Shown: positions 33,903-45,633 of the stretch, in pieces
Position numbering within the stretch: position 1 is the first letter of the stretch
How the letters are laid out: every line of letters begins with the position of its first letter
Program-made: the position numbers and the translations under genes
DNA from: Cornus controversa
Lineage: Eukaryota > Streptophyta > Magnoliopsida > Cornales > Cornaceae
Length of the DNA: 64,000 bases
Assembly: GCA_026545225.1 (NCBI GenBank)
Contig: CM048846.1
Location: forward strand, 35,413,501-35,477,500
Reading direction: 5' to 3'
Notes under the pieces: model-generated
Told to the model about the DNA's origin: nothing
Seen by the model: the letters and a program-made list of their open reading frames with translations, nothing else
Database searches by the model: none

Positions 33903-34824
33903 GTTCAATAGGGAGTAGAATTCCTTGGGTTGAAGTCCAAGGGGATTAAGATTAAAACCTGTATATAAATAAGAGGCAACGATCTCTTAAACGGGAGGGC
34001 TAATAATATTTTTTGATATCTCATTATTCTTCATAATTCGTGAGATTGATCATCTTTTTGAGTGTTTTTTGAGGGAATCGTTGGCCAGTCAAGGTCAACC
34101 AATTTTTTTGCATCTACAACGGCCTTAGCTACATAGCGCCAGAAAGCTCCAAGTACTGGCCATCCACCGATCAGTAGCTTGATCATCCAAGGTTCCTTTT
34201 CCCTCCCTTCTCTCTTGTGATATAAGTGGTGGAATTTTGATTTTTTTTTTTATTGTGTAAAGAAGTTAAAGATAGTGGATATCATAAATCTATGGAGTTC
34301 AGTGATGATTTCTTCCTCCAGGTAAATGATATGTACCTCAATGTGTATATATAAATGCAGTTCGTGTAGGTTCCTTCGCATCTTTTCTATTTCATTTTTG
34401 AGCTTTCAATTTTCTCTGTTGCATTCAAATCTGATTCTCCTTGATTGTATTTGATTGAATAGTTTATTTTGGTAGGCTTTAACGGTCAAGCTCGACTCGA
34501 GTTTGTTCAAGTTAGGCTCGATCGAGCTCGAGCACTTATTTAGATATATCAAGCCGAGCTCGAACACCTCCAAACTTAACTCGACTTAGTTCATTTATAA
34601 CCTACTTCACATATTATCAATTGTAAATCATAACTTTAAATGTCATTACTCAATTTTTTTTCTTATTTGATAAATCGTTGTTACGGAAAATGTTGCTATA
34701 TATATATATACACACACACAATAACTTATGGTTCTTAGGACCAATTGTTAGTACTTGAGATTATGATATATTTTAACAAAAATTATTTTATAAGAGTCAT
34801 TGTAAATAATTTATATATATGTGT

Positions 34825-34865
<41 letters not shown>

Positions 34866-34972
34866 GGGGATTAATTTTTTGAGTAGAGTAAAGCTTGGCA
34901 ATGTTGGACACCAACATCCTCGTTAGTGCGGCCCCTATTACGGACGTGCTCCGCCATTTCCAAGTGGGCAGT
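33903..34972. other. Intergenic DNA upstream of the PHD promoter, copy B
   Basis: Same contents as 18627-19713, including the CTCGAGCTCGA patch (about 34490-34570) and a shorter (TG)n(AG)n tract (about 34823-34865). No gene seen. Confidence 0.5.
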
Positions 34973-35037
34973 CACGTGGGATCGTACAATATAAAGCACA
35001 TACTGTACCTGTATCAATGGCGTCTTCTTCGTGTTGA
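34973..35037 (+). promoter_or_regulatory. Candidate PHD-gene promoter and leader, copy B
   Basis: G-box CACGTG (34973-34978), TATA box TATAAAG (34990-34996) and the seven-codon upstream frame (35017-35037) are all retained. The surrounding sequence has several indels relative to copy A. Confidence 0.45.
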
Positions 35038-37354
35038 CTCGGATTTGGATCAGCTATAATTTTTCATTTCCGTGCGAGTCGGGAGTCATGACGGTAATAT
35101 ACATCTTGCATTTCAGTTTGTGTATCACCATCTCTATTACTACTATCAACACTAATTTGTAATCGTTTGTGGGTTTATGTCTTCTATATATATATATGTA
35201 TGCATATATGTGTTGAATTGCAAAAGTTAGATGATTATTTTTTTTGGTCAAAAACAGAAAATGATGAAGTTTTTATTATTATGTTTAATTCTATATATTT
35301 GATGATCTTAATTACCTGATTAAGAAGAAATTTAGTTCAAATTCCAATTTCAATTCAAAAATGCCCCCATTAGGTGCTCCCAAACATATCGATAACTTTT
35401 TTTGGTCCAAAAAGAAAATGACGAGGTTTTGTTATTATTTTAAATTCTATATATATATATATTTTGATGAATCTTAAATACCTTTTTGTGGTGTTTGGTA
35501 GCACCGAATCGGTGATTTTGAGTTGAAATTGGAAGAATTTCTAGATACCGATTTGGTGCTGCCAAACATATCGATGGCTTTTATCTTTTTCCTAAAACTT
35601 AAGATACACGCAGATATATGTTATATACGTACAGGCATACACATCTATATATGTTTTTGTATGTGCTTTAACATTTCTGTCTGTGCAATTCGTAATTTAT
35701 TTTTGCTATTAAATTTTTGGAGTTGATTTCTTTTCTTTGGGAGATTTTTCGAAAACTAAAATATTCAATATAACTCTTTGGCTCAGTTGAGGATTGATTT
35801 ACACATCTTGAAAGTTCAAACAATTGATTTTATATATTCCTAAAATCATAGTACTACTTGAAAAATACTAAAATAGGATTCAGTATTTTATTGCCTTTTA
35901 TTTTCCTGTTAAGTTTTTCCCCAGCAACCAAACGGAGTGTTCTGCTAATTTCTGAATTGGCTGTGTTGCTTTTCTTATAGCATCATGAGCTTGGGGATGA
36001 GCATTTACAGTTTTAAAACTCTTTATAACGTGTTTAGAATGTTGGGATTTTGTGAGATTTGGAATTCAAAATGGAATTCCTAGTGTTTGGAATTAGAGGA
36101 ATTTAAAATTGAATTGGATCTCATGGGCTTTGAAATACCGTCCTCAAATCCCATGAAAATGGGTGAAATTTGATGGGATGTGTAAATTAGTTAGTTGTAA
36201 GTTTGTAACTTATCCAATATGCCCTTCCTTTTAGTGAAACATAAATTTGCAATTCTAACTAACAAGGATAAAATTGTGAAATAAATACTTTCTTTATAAT
36301 AAAATTCAGTTTATTCCAAACACGCAAATGCGATTTCATTTCAAATTTAATCTCATTTCTTTTTCTTTTTTCAATTCCAAATCCAAAAGAATTTGGTTCC
36401 AGACTAGTGTAAAGATCGAACTCTAGAGATGCAGTATGGCTAACAAGTCTAAACACGATAATGGGTTTGTGATTTGGTTGAGAGATAATATCAAAAAATT
36501 CAATTAAATTAATGAATCATATTTATTATTCTGCCCCTTTCCATGCGGAGGTAAGGCTGTGTACATCTAATTCTTTTCAGACCTTGCAATGGCAGGAGCT
36601 TCGTGCACTAGGGTCCCTTTTTATTTATTATTCGACCAATCAATAAATCATTTGATTCATGTTTAGGAAGCACTTGAATCGGTTTGATTGAGAAAAAACA
36701 ATATTGTTTGGTATTTTTTTGCAGCTTGGGGAGAAATAGAAACCTTGGAGAAAAATGTAGGTCTCTTATTAGAGGGTCACTGAAATAATTTGCTAGGGTC
36801 TATGTTTATCACCCAACTCAAACCTATTTGACGTGTATATTTTGACTGCTTGAGACTATATTGGCTCAACCAATCATTTGTAGGGTGTATGCGTATGAGG
36901 CTTTATGTTATATGTGTGTATTGCATGCATGTGTTTGTCAAAATCTTTGTGCAAATATGTGTAATCAGCTATATGAAATTATTCAACCCCCAACAACACA
37001 CACATTAAGTAGCTATTAGCTATATTCAAACCAAAAGAGAAGGAAAAAAAAGTAGCTATTTATTTGTTCTGCTTAATTTTTCCAAAATATGAAGCAGCTG
37101 AACTTTTGCACTCTCTCTCTCTTTCCCTGTTTTATGTGTATTTTATATATTTGGCACGGCTTATATGAATCAAAGGCTTGGTACAAATATTATTGATACT
37201 TGTTGATTTATAAAGAATTATTATAGCCATGGGAGTGTTGTCTTGTATCTTTTTTTTATTTTTATTTTTTGACACCTAAAAATCAGTTTTTTCCCTTTAG
37301 CTCTGCTACTTATGTGGTATAAAAGGCTAATAACTTTGTCTATTGTTTTTTCAG
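35038..37354. other. Leader-intron DNA before PHD exon 1, copy B
   Basis: No gene seen. It carries the unoccupied target site (TTTTG, 35427-35431) of the Reina-like element found in copy A. Confidence 0.55.
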
Positions 37355-37440
37355 ATGACTCTGTGTCAGACATGTGGTGACGAAGGCGAAATTAGGCTTC
37401 TAATCTACTGTGTCAAGTGTCAGGATTCTGCCGTGCATCA
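37355..37440 (+). pseudogene. PHD-finger gene, first coding exon, copy B
   Basis: An 86-bp exon with ATG, CAG acceptor and GTATGT donor. It encodes the same first half of the C4HC3 PHD finger as 25584-25669, with identical protein sequence. As the nearer copy, it is the more likely partner of the exon at 55007; joining the two phases gives C-C...C-C...H..C...C-C. The intervening intron would be 17.5 kb and includes a whole CRM element and two solo LTRs. Confidence 0.78.
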
Positions 37441-38349
37441 GTATGTTATATAACTGAATTCATTTCTTTGAATGTGTTCCATGGACCAGAAGTTTACATG
37501 TCTATGCCTAGTAATTTCTCTCACACTCCGCCACAATTTTGCCCTCATTATACGAGAATTTATCTGACAAAAATGGACTCAGTTGAGTTCTAACTTCTAT
37601 GACCACTATGAGAAAGATTATCAGCCTCTAGGTTACCTTCTCTTTGGATCTGAATCATATATGAAAAGTTATCCTACTGAAATTCTCTGTGATAGATTGG
37701 ATGTCTTTGACTACAACAACATAGCCACGACATGTAAAAATCCTATCTCTTATAGTGTCTCTGTTACCTTCTTACTTTGACTTTCAAAGATCATTTAATC
37801 ATGTGAATCCTTCAGCCCTAGTTGTAGATGATCCTTAAAGCTAGCAAGGATTCTATAAAGGCTTTTCCTTATGTAGCTCTTATACTATAGCTTGCAGCAG
37901 CTCATAAAAGATGTTGTAGCATGGCCATTGAAAATATGCTCCAAACCATATTTGGGGGTTTGTCTAAGCTTGACTTTGTTATGATTGTACTACCAATGGA
38001 CCATAATTTTAAGCTTAAGATGTTAGTTTAATTGTTGTTAACATGGTTTAAGAGAAGGCAGGTCACAGACTTGATTATGACTGTCTACCTGATAATTACA
38101 ATACATGCATGTTCTTGGCATGAAGGGAATCTGGCCACACTTGAAGTTGTGGGTTAAAAAATGCTTTTCATTAACATGGTACTTACCTATCTGTGCTCGA
38201 GTCTCGATGACTTACTCTAGACCGACTCGTGAGAGACCACACACAAGGAAGAGTTTTTGAACTAAGTGAATATTTACACCTCCTTTTTTGAACATATAAC
38301 ATGGAATTGTTAGCTTTATTTAGTGTCGCAAAATCGTCACCGTACACCA

Positions 38350-38455
38350 AGGGTTGTAGCCTAGTGTTATCTCCTCTACTTCCAAAGTGAGAGGTGAGAG
38401 TTCAAATCTTCATAGGGACAAATGGGTATGTGAATTTCTTACAAAAAAAAAAAAA
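38350..38455 (+). mobile_element. SINE-like element, copy B
   Basis: Duplicate of 26579-26683, with the same box-A and box-B-like motifs and a poly-A tail one base longer. Confidence 0.5.
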
Positions 38456-38605
38456 TCACCAGCATACTTTAGTCATATGGTTTCACTGTCTTAAAATATT
38501 ACTCCTGTGGAGGACGAATATGAAGAGTTTTGATCATAAAAGCAATTAATATTAGCATCGTTATGATTCTCAGAGAATTATTTTGGTAGGATAGAATTCT
38601 ACATT

Positions 38606-39242
38606 TGATGCAGGAGCATCCGAGTCAGATGATGCTGAGCTGTCAGACGACACGTTGATGGCACTGAAATATCTTGAGTTGGCAGATCAACGTAAAGATG
38701 GCAGGAAATCGTGACCTTGTCACTAATTAGGGTATTTTTGGATGCATTTCAGTATTTTGGCCATAACTTTGGCTACGGGTGTCAGAATCGCCTTTATGAC
38801 CACAATTCGGAAAGCTTGGTTCGGCGCGCACGTCGTGGGCACCTAGCTAAAGCTGGGTGTGTCTGTTTTCGAGGTCAAAATCCACTGTTTTCCCCTCCGA
38901 ATCCCTAATTTTAGTTATTTCTTTCCTTTTTTGGTAATATTTATTTTGTTGATTAGGAAGAGATTCTGGGCTTGATTTGGGCCAGAATTCTGGCAACTTT
39001 CTTCTTTTATTTCGTATTTTATTTTGGCAAGAATATTAGGTTTTTGCTATTTTTGGTAATGTTGACCAAGTTCAGCTATATAACCCGGCTTGTGGGTTGA
39101 TTCGAAGGTACTCTTGATTTTGAATAATAATATTGAATACCAGAGACTTTTCTCTGAGTTTTTGGGCAATTCTCGTGCTTTCTTTCTGTTTATTTTCTGT
39201 TGCCCTTAGCCTACAGAATAATCACTATCCTGTTCGGCGTCA
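38606..39242 (+). repeat. 5' LTR of the CRM element
   Basis: 637 bp, TGATGCAGG...GGCGTCA, TATA box at 39077-39083. Identical to the 3' LTR by base-by-base reading. Its first 108 bases duplicate the codons of the Gag-Pol C-terminus. Confidence 0.96.
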
Positions 39243-39244
39243 GT

Positions 39245-39256
39245 TGGTATCAGAGC
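39245..39256 (+). other. Primer binding site, tRNA-iMet, of the CRM element
   Basis: TGGTATCAGAGC two bases after the 5' LTR. Confidence 0.95.
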
Positions 39257-39293
39257 TTTCAGTATCTTCCTGGGTGAGATTTCATCAGTTTTC

Positions 39294-42200
39294 ATGGCTG
39301 GTGGTCGTGGTCGTGGTCGTCGTGGACAGGTTCCGAATGAGGAAGTCCCACACCGTGATCGTAGTGTTCAGGATTTGATAATTGAGGATTTACAGAGGCA
39401 AGTTGCAGAGTTAACCCAGCGTCTAACGGCGCAGACTATCAGTGATCGTGAGGTGGAAGATCATGAATCTGATTCCAGTTCCGATAACCCGTTTCACAAT
39501 CGTGCTCGATTCTGGGGGCACCGTGGTCGGGAGGAACGTCATGGAGACCTCGGTTTCAGAGTGGATCTGCCCGAGTTTTCTGGTACGTTACAGGCCGAAG
39601 GATTTGTTGATTGGATGAACGAAGTGGAGCGTATCTTTGAATATAAAGAAGTCCCAGATCGTGTCAAGGTGAAACTGGTCGCCATCAAACTCAAAGGCAG
39701 AGCCTCTGCATGGTGGGAGCAGTTGAAGCGATCACGAGATAGGCAAGGCAAGGCTAAGATCACTGATTGGGAGAAGATGAAGAAGAAGATGAAGGGTCAC
39801 TTCCTTCCTTTCGGCTACATTCAAACCCTATTTCAGCGACTTCAGTCGTTGAGGCAAGGAACGAGATCGGTTGATGATTACACAGAGGAGTTCTATCAAT
39901 TGATAGCCCGGAATGATTTGTCTGAGACAGAAGAGCAGACGGTGGCGCGGTATTTGGGAGGATTGCGGCAGCCCCTGCAAGATGTCCTCAGCCTTCACTC
40001 GCTTTGGACTGTTTCTGAAGCATACCAACGCGCACTTGCTGTGGAAAAACAGCAGAATCGGAGGCCAGTGATCAGGAGCGATCAAAATAACCGGCCAGTT
40101 CGACCTCAAGAACCCCGTCCTGTCCAGCCGACACCACAGGGTAATTCTCACTCGAACATTAGATGTTTCAGATGTGGTGAACAGGGACACAGAGCGAATG
40201 AGTGCAGGAAGCCTGCTAGTCAAAAGGGCAAAAATCTCCTAATTGAGGAAGACGTGGTAGACGAAACTGAGGAGACTGGAGAGCCTATGTATGATGATGA
40301 TGAAGATGGAGATGTGCTGTATGGAGATGGCCGTGAGAATCTGGTCATTCGTAAGAATCTACTGACTCCCAGGGGCGATTCAGGAGATGATTGGTTGAGA
40401 ACCAATATTTTTCACACGACCTGCACAGTTGCAGATAAAGTCTGCAAGATGATCATTGACAGTGGCAGTTGTGAGAACGTAGTGTCTGAAGAGGCTGTCC
40501 AGAAATTGCAGTTGAAGACAGATCGTCATCCCAACCCGTATAAACTGTCATGGCTGAATAAAGGCAGTGAGGTAAAGGTGGATAGGAGATGCTTAGTGTC
40601 TTTCTCGATTGGCAAGAAATATTTTGATAATGCTTGGTGTGATGTTGTGGCTATGGATGCTTGTCATGTACTATTAGGCAGGCCTTGGCAGTATGATCGC
40701 AGTGTTACTCATGACGGGCGAAAGAACACATATTCCCTTAGCATCAAGGGGAAGAAGATTGTGTTGGCTCCTCGTCGGGAAGAAGCCAGTCCTACCCCGG
40801 TAGCCAAAACTACTAACCTGCTTTCTATGTCCAGGTTTTTAACTGAGATTGAGCATGGGGACGTGGTCTATGCTCTGCTGCCTTGTGGGAATAGCGCAAC
40901 GGACGTGAACGAGAACCCGGACTTACCAGTAGAGGTGCAGCAACTGCTAACAGAGTTTTCTGACCTGATGCCAGAGGATCTTCCTCCTGGGCTACCGCCT
41001 ATGAGGGATATTCAGCATCAGATTGACCTTGTTCCGGGGTCCAGTTTGCCTAATCGACCGGCGTATCGCCTCAGTCCCAAGGAATCTGAGGAGTTGCAGC
41101 GGCAGGTGGTAGAGTTGCTGGAGAGGGGCTACATCCGTGAGAGTATGAGCCCATGTGCAGTTCCTGCTCTGCTAGTGCCAAAGAAAGATGGCTCTTGGCG
41201 TATGTGTGTTGATAGCCGAGCAATTAACAGGATTACAGTGAAGTACAGGTTTCCAATTCCCCGTCTGGATGATATGTTAGACCAACTGTCCGGTTCTAAG
41301 GTCTTCTCAAAAATCGACCTTAAAAGCGGCTACCACCAGATCAGAATAAGGCCTGGGGATGAGTGGAAGACAGCGTTTAAAACACAACATGGGTTGTATG
41401 AGTGGATGGTCATGCCTTTTGGGCTGTCCAATGCGCCCAGCACATTTATGAGGTTTATGCATCAGGTTTTACGGCCTTTTATGGGGAAATTCGTCGTAGT
41501 TTACTTCGATGACATCCTCATCTATAGCCCAACATGGACGTCACACTTTGATCACCTCCGTGCTGTCTTTGATATGTTGAGGACAGAGCACTTGTTCGTC
41601 AATCAGAAGAAGTGTGCTTTCTTCACTACCTCTGTAACTTTTCTGGGTTTTGTGGTGTCTACTGATGGTGTTCATGCAGATCCGTCGAAGATAGACGCGG
41701 TTTTGGAGTGGCCCAAACCGAAAACCTTGCACGATGTCCGAAGTTTCCATGGATTGGCATCTTTCTACCGTCGTTTCATCAGAAACTTCAGCACTCTGAT
41801 TGCTCCCGTCACAGAGTGCCTCAAGGGACGTGATTTCCATTGGTCCGAGGAGGCAGAGACCAGTTTTCATCTGGTCAAGCAGAAGATGACAGAGGCACCA
41901 GTTTTGGCACTTCCCGACTTTGAGAAGGTGTTTGAGGTAAACTGTGATGCATCTGGGGTGGGCATTGGTGGTGTTCTGAGTCAGGAGGGGCGTCCAATAG
42001 CTTTTTTCAGTGAGAAGCTATCAGGATCGAAGAAAAATTATTCCACCTATGATCTGGAATTTTATGCCATCATTCAGTCCCTAAAGCACTGGCGTCACTA
42101 CCTAATACAGAGGGAATTCATTCTCCTCACTGATCATGAGGCCTTGAAATACATCAATGGCCAGCACAAGCTGAGTAGACGACATGCCAAGTGGGTGGCA

Positions 42201-43673
42201 TACTTGCAAGAGTTCACATTTGCGCTGAGGCACCAGGCAGGGAGTCTGAACCGTGTTGCAGATGCACTGAGCCGTCGTACGTTGCTCCTCACCACCATGA
42301 GCACCAGAGTTGTAGGTTTCGATACATTCTCTGATATGTATGCTGCAGATCCTTCCTTCGGGAGGATAATTCAGGAGGTAACTGATGGTCAACGCCATGA
42401 TTTTATTTTGCACAATGGTTACCTGTTTCGTGGATTGAAGTTGTGCATCCCAGACTGTTCACTAAGGCAACAGATTATTAGTGAACTTCATAATGAGGGT
42501 CATTTTGGGCGAGACAAGACTTTGGGTCTGATCTCTTCCAACTATTATTGGCCCAAGTTGACCAGTGACGTGGCTCATTATGTGGAGCGTTGTTATGTGT
42601 GTCAGCGGTCTAAGGGAGTTCTCACTAATGCGGGCCTGTACACACCTTTACCGGTCCCTGAAGCCCCTTGGCTTGATGTCAGTATGGACTTTGTGTTGGG
42701 CTTACCTCGTACCCAACGGGCCATGGATTCTATTTTCGTTGTGGTCGACCGGTTTTCCAAGATGGCCCATTTTGTTGCTTGCAGGAAAACAATGGATGCT
42801 GCTCGGGTCGCCCATCTTTACTTCAAGGAGATTGTGCGTTTACATGGAGTTCCCCAATCCATTACCTCAGATCGTGATACCAAGTTCATGAGTCAATTCT
42901 GGAAGAGTCTATGGGAGAAACTGGGAACGAAGTTGAATTTTAGCAGTGCCTACCATCCTCAGACAGATGGTCAGACAGAGGTGGTGAACAGGAGTTTGGG
43001 GAACCTTTTGAGGAGTTTGGCAGGAAATAAACCAAAGCAGTGGGATTTGGCATTACCTCAAGCAGAATTTGCTTATAACAGGTCGAAGAATAGATCAACA
43101 GGAATGAGCCCATTTGAGATTGTCTATGGTCAGAACCCATCTGGGGTGCTTGACTTAGCCCCTATTCCGCGCGTGGGTCGTTTCAATCGCAAGGCAGATG
43201 AGATGGCAGAACATCTTCGAGGTATCCATGAGCAGGTCAAGCTGGCCATTCATGAGAGTAATGCCAAGTACAAGGTTCAGGCTGACAGCCACCGTCGTCA
43301 AGTACTTTTTGACGTTGGTGATTTTGTTTGGGCAGTATTAACTCGTGATCGTTTCCCTGTTGGAGAGTATAACAAGCTAAAGGAGCGAAAGATTGGTCCC
43401 TGTGAGATCCTGCAGAAGATCAATGATAACGCCTACAGACTGCGCCTCCCCAGTCATTTGAGGACTTCTGACGTCTTTAATGTGAAACATCTGAGTCCTT
43501 GTTTTATGGATTCTGATGAAGCTGCTGTAAACTCGAGGACGAGTTCTTTCCAACCCGAGGTGACTGATGCAGGAGCATCCGAGTCAGATGATGCTGAGCT
43601 GTCAGACGACACGTTGATGGCACTGAAATATCTTGAGTTGGCAGATCAACGTAAAGATGGCAGGAAATCGTGA
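39294..43673 (+). CDS. CRM-type Gag-Pol polyprotein, intact
   Basis: 1459 residues in one frame. The start is the ATG at 39294, 51 bases after the LTR. Domains: Gag about 85-255 ([15 protein letters not shown]); zinc knuckle [14 protein letters not shown] at 291-304; aspartic protease with D389-S-G; RT about 575-790 with YFDD at 737-740. RNase H has D885, E922 and D947. The integrase zinc motif is H1066, H1070, C1100, C1103, and its core residues are D1132, D1193 and E1229 (a D-35-E spacing). The C-terminal segment, about 1340-1400 ([33 protein letters not shown]), is the CR-type region of CRM elements, thought to direct insertion to centromeric chromatin. The last 35 or so residues lie in the 3' LTR. 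No stop, frameshift or lost catalytic residue was seen. Made in the cytoplasm, it would form particles and act in reverse transcription and integration. Confidence 0.96.
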   Translation: MAGGRGRGRRGQVPNEEVPHRDRSVQDLIIEDLQRQVAELTQRLTAQTISDREVEDHESDSSSDNPFHNRARFWGHRGREERHGDLGFRVDLPEFSGTLQAEGFVDWMNEVERIFEYKEVPDRVKVKLVAIKLKGRASAWWEQLKRSRDRQGKAKITDWEKMKKKMKGHFLPFGYIQTLFQRLQSLRQGTRSVDDYTEEFYQLIARNDLSETEEQTVARYLGGLRQPLQDVLSLHSLWTVSEAYQRALAVEKQQNRRPVIRSDQNNRPVRPQEPRPVQPTPQGNSHSNIRCFRCGEQGHRANECRKPASQKGKNLLIEEDVVDETEETGEPMYDDDEDGDVLYGDGRENLVIRKNLLTPRGDSGDDWLRTNIFHTTCTVADKVCKMIIDSGSCENVVSEEAVQKLQLKTDRHPNPYKLSWLNKGSEVKVDRRCLVSFSIGKKYFDNAWCDVVAMDACHVLLGRPWQYDRSVTHDGRKNTYSLSIKGKKIVLAPRREEASPTPVAKTTNLLSMSRFLTEIEHGDVVYALLPCGNSATDVNENPDLPVEVQQLLTEFSDLMPEDLPPGLPPMRDIQHQIDLVPGSSLPNRPAYRLSPKESEELQRQVVELLERGYIRESMSPCAVPALLVPKKDGSWRMCVDSRAINRITVKYRFPIPRLDDMLDQLSGSKVFSKIDLKSGYHQIRIRPGDEWKTAFKTQHGLYEWMVMPFGLSNAPSTFMRFMHQVLRPFMGKFVVVYFDDILIYSPTWTSHFDHLRAVFDMLRTEHLFVNQKKCAFFTTSVTFLGFVVSTDGVHADPSKIDAVLEWPKPKTLHDVRSFHGLASFYRRFIRNFSTLIAPVTECLKGRDFHWSEEAETSFHLVKQKMTEAPVLALPDFEKVFEVNCDASGVGIGGVLSQEGRPIAFFSEKLSGSKKNYSTYDLEFYAIIQSLKHWRHYLIQREFILLTDHEALKYINGQHKLSRRHAKWVAYLQEFTFALRHQAGSLNRVADALSRRTLLLTTMSTRVVGFDTFSDMYAADPSFGRIIQEVTDGQRHDFILHNGYLFRGLKLCIPDCSLRQQIISELHNEGHFGRDKTLGLISSNYYWPKLTSDVAHYVERCYVCQRSKGVLTNAGLYTPLPVPEAPWLDVSMDFVLGLPRTQRAMDSIFVVVDRFSKMAHFVACRKTMDAARVAHLYFKEIVRLHGVPQSITSDRDTKFMSQFWKSLWEKLGTKLNFSSAYHPQTDGQTEVVNRSLGNLLRSLAGNKPKQWDLALPQAEFAYNRSKNRSTGMSPFEIVYGQNPSGVLDLAPIPRVGRFNRKADEMAEHLRGIHEQVKLAIHESNAKYKVQADSHRRQVLFDVGDFVWAVLTRDRFPVGEYNKLKERKIGPCEILQKINDNAYRLRLPSHLRTSDVFNVKHLSPCFMDSDEAAVNSRTSSFQPEVTDAGASESDDAELSDDTLMALKYLELADQRKDGRKS

Positions 43674-44201
43674 CCTTGTCACTAATTAGGGTATTTTTGG
43701 ATGCATTTCAGTATTTTGGCCATAACTTTGGCTACGGGTGTCAGAATCGCCTTTATGACCACAATTCGGAAAGCTTGGTTCGGCGCGCACGTCGTGGGCA
43801 CCTAGCTAAAGCTGGGTGTGTCTGTTTTCGAGGTCAAAATCCACTGTTTTCCCCTCCGAATCCCTAATTTTAGTTATTTCTTTCCTTTTTTGGTAATATT
43901 TATTTTGTTGATTAGGAAGAGATTCTGGGCTTGATTTGGGCCAGAATTCTGGCAACTTTCTTCTTTTATTTCGTATTTTATTTTGGCAAGAATATTAGGT
44001 TTTTGCTATTTTTGGTAATGTTGACCAAGTTCAGCTATATAACCCGGCTTGTGGGTTGATTCGAAGGTACTCTTGATTTTGAATAATAATATTGAATACC
44101 AGAGACTTTTCTCTGAGTTTTTGGGCAATTCTCGTGCTTTCTTTCTGTTTATTTTCTGTTGCCCTTAGCCTACAGAATAATCACTATCCTGTTCGGCGTC
44201 A
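43565..44201 (+). repeat. 3' LTR of the CRM element
   Basis: 637 bp, identical to 38606-39242. The Gag-Pol stop codon (43671-43673) lies inside it. Confidence 0.96.
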
Positions 44202-44206
44202 ACATT

Positions 44207-45210
44207 AATTCGGTTTCAGAAAGTGCATTTAGATTCCTTAATGTTCTGTTTTTAGGCCACCTTGATATTTGTTTCCAATCACAATCCTTACTATAGGATT
44301 CGATCTCCGATCACCCTTAAGCATTCTTACCTATTTTTTTCCAAAATAAATTTTTTTTTTTTGTATTACTAAGATTTTTTCTATTGTTGTGAAATATTGA
44401 ATAGTTAGATACATGAATAAGTTCATTTGACAAGGTAGTTCAATTGAGAGTAATTAGCTAATCTACTAAATTCAAATCTCATAAAGGCCGTGAATAAGAG
44501 TCTCAACCTAGTACATGTAAGACTTCTGTTTTAGGTACACATATAATCCTCAAACTTTCTTTTAATAGGCTATAGTCTCAGAAAAACTGTCTATGTTTTT
44601 TAATATTCAATCACATATTTCTCCTCTCTTTTTTAATGACCACCTAAATCATGTCACACTCATATCCGATATATTATGCTATTTAATTACGGATGGACTT
44701 GGACGGGCCTAACTTGATTAACCCGAACCCAATCCGAAATATTGGTGTGCTTGGACATGGTATTTGAGATCTAGGGATTAAGTTTAGGTTCAAATTTTGG
44801 AGGTTGAACTAATTTTGGATGGGAATTGGGCATGTGTTCCTCCAATCTGGGCAATTCGAGGAATCCAAAATATAAAATAAAAATCATAATAATTTTTACG
44901 AGTTTTAAGATTATATGCTAGTCCTATGATTGATGTTAAATTCATAGTTTTAAGATTATATGCTAGTCCAAAATATATCGTGTTATATTCACTTTGGTAA
45001 CTCATTCAGTTGACTTAGAACTTAGAAATCTTGGGAAGTCCAAGCAACTTGAAGAACCCATACAGGATGGCACCTATTGCGTCTTGAGTGTAGCACAAGT
45101 TAAGAAGCCAGTACCTTAGGCCTGGCGCCTTGGCCCTCCCAACCTGTTTGAGTTCAACTCCTACATTTAACCCTTTTGGATACTTGGTATTCAAAATTCA
45201 TGAGCTTATG
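44207..45210. other. First-intron DNA, end of copy B
   Basis: Matches 26834-27861 of copy A with local rearrangement near 44941-44995. No gene seen. Confidence 0.6.
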
Positions 45211-45602
45211 GTTGACTAATTGCATTAAATTTTTTAGTGCTTAATTTTTTATGACAATATAGTAGATGTTTAGAATGTATACAATTATTGTCTTTTATTA
45301 TTGCACATATTGATACATATGCATACTGAAAGAATATATGTACTTCAATTTATTTGATTCTCTTAGTTGATAAACCAAATTATTCATTCCTATTTTAAGT
45401 ACTTTTCTGTTGTATATTTTGAATTGCTTTGATTCTATTAATTAACCAAATGCATAGGCAAATTGAAAGAACATGTGTACAATGAATTAGCTAATCTACT
45501 GAATTGATATGTTGAAAGATTCTCTTCTTTTGTTGTTGATTAATATGTCTTACTTATTTTAAAATTTCAGGTATAACTATATTTACTATGCATTTTTTCA
45601 TA

Positions 45603-45633
<31 letters not shown>

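Larger units (their letters stand above)
38606..44201 (+). mobile_element. Complete CRM-lineage (centromeric) Ty3/gypsy retrotransposon
   Basis: 5596 bp, flanked by a perfect target duplication ACATT (38601-38605, 44202-44206), in copy B only. The empty site is in copy A at 26829-26833. It comprises two identical 637-bp LTRs, a tRNA-iMet primer site and one uninterrupted Gag-Pol frame. The TGATG start of the LTR, the integrase C-terminal segment and the run of the reading frame into the 3' LTR match the CRM clade. Everything needed for autonomy appears present. No conventional polypurine tract is obvious before 43565 (the sequence is CCCGAGGTGAC). Confidence 0.95.
27862..45210. repeat. Tandem segmental duplication, copy B
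   Basis: Direct repeat of 12534-27861, starting exactly where copy A ends. Without the 5596-bp CRM element and its 5-bp duplication it is about 11.75 kb. Past 45210 the sequence is single copy (GTTGACTAATTGC), whereas copy A is followed by the start of copy B. Copy-specific indels include a deletion of about 44 bp near 33347 relative to 18035, and about 45 bp present near 44280 and absent near 26910. Confidence 0.95.

Noticed and set aside
39133..39378. Plus-strand frame ahead of the CRM Gag-Pol
   Set aside because: It overlaps the LTR, primer site and Gag start in another frame and has no domain.
42102..42891. Frames on both strands within the CRM pol gene
   Set aside because: Shadows of the intact 1459-residue polyprotein.
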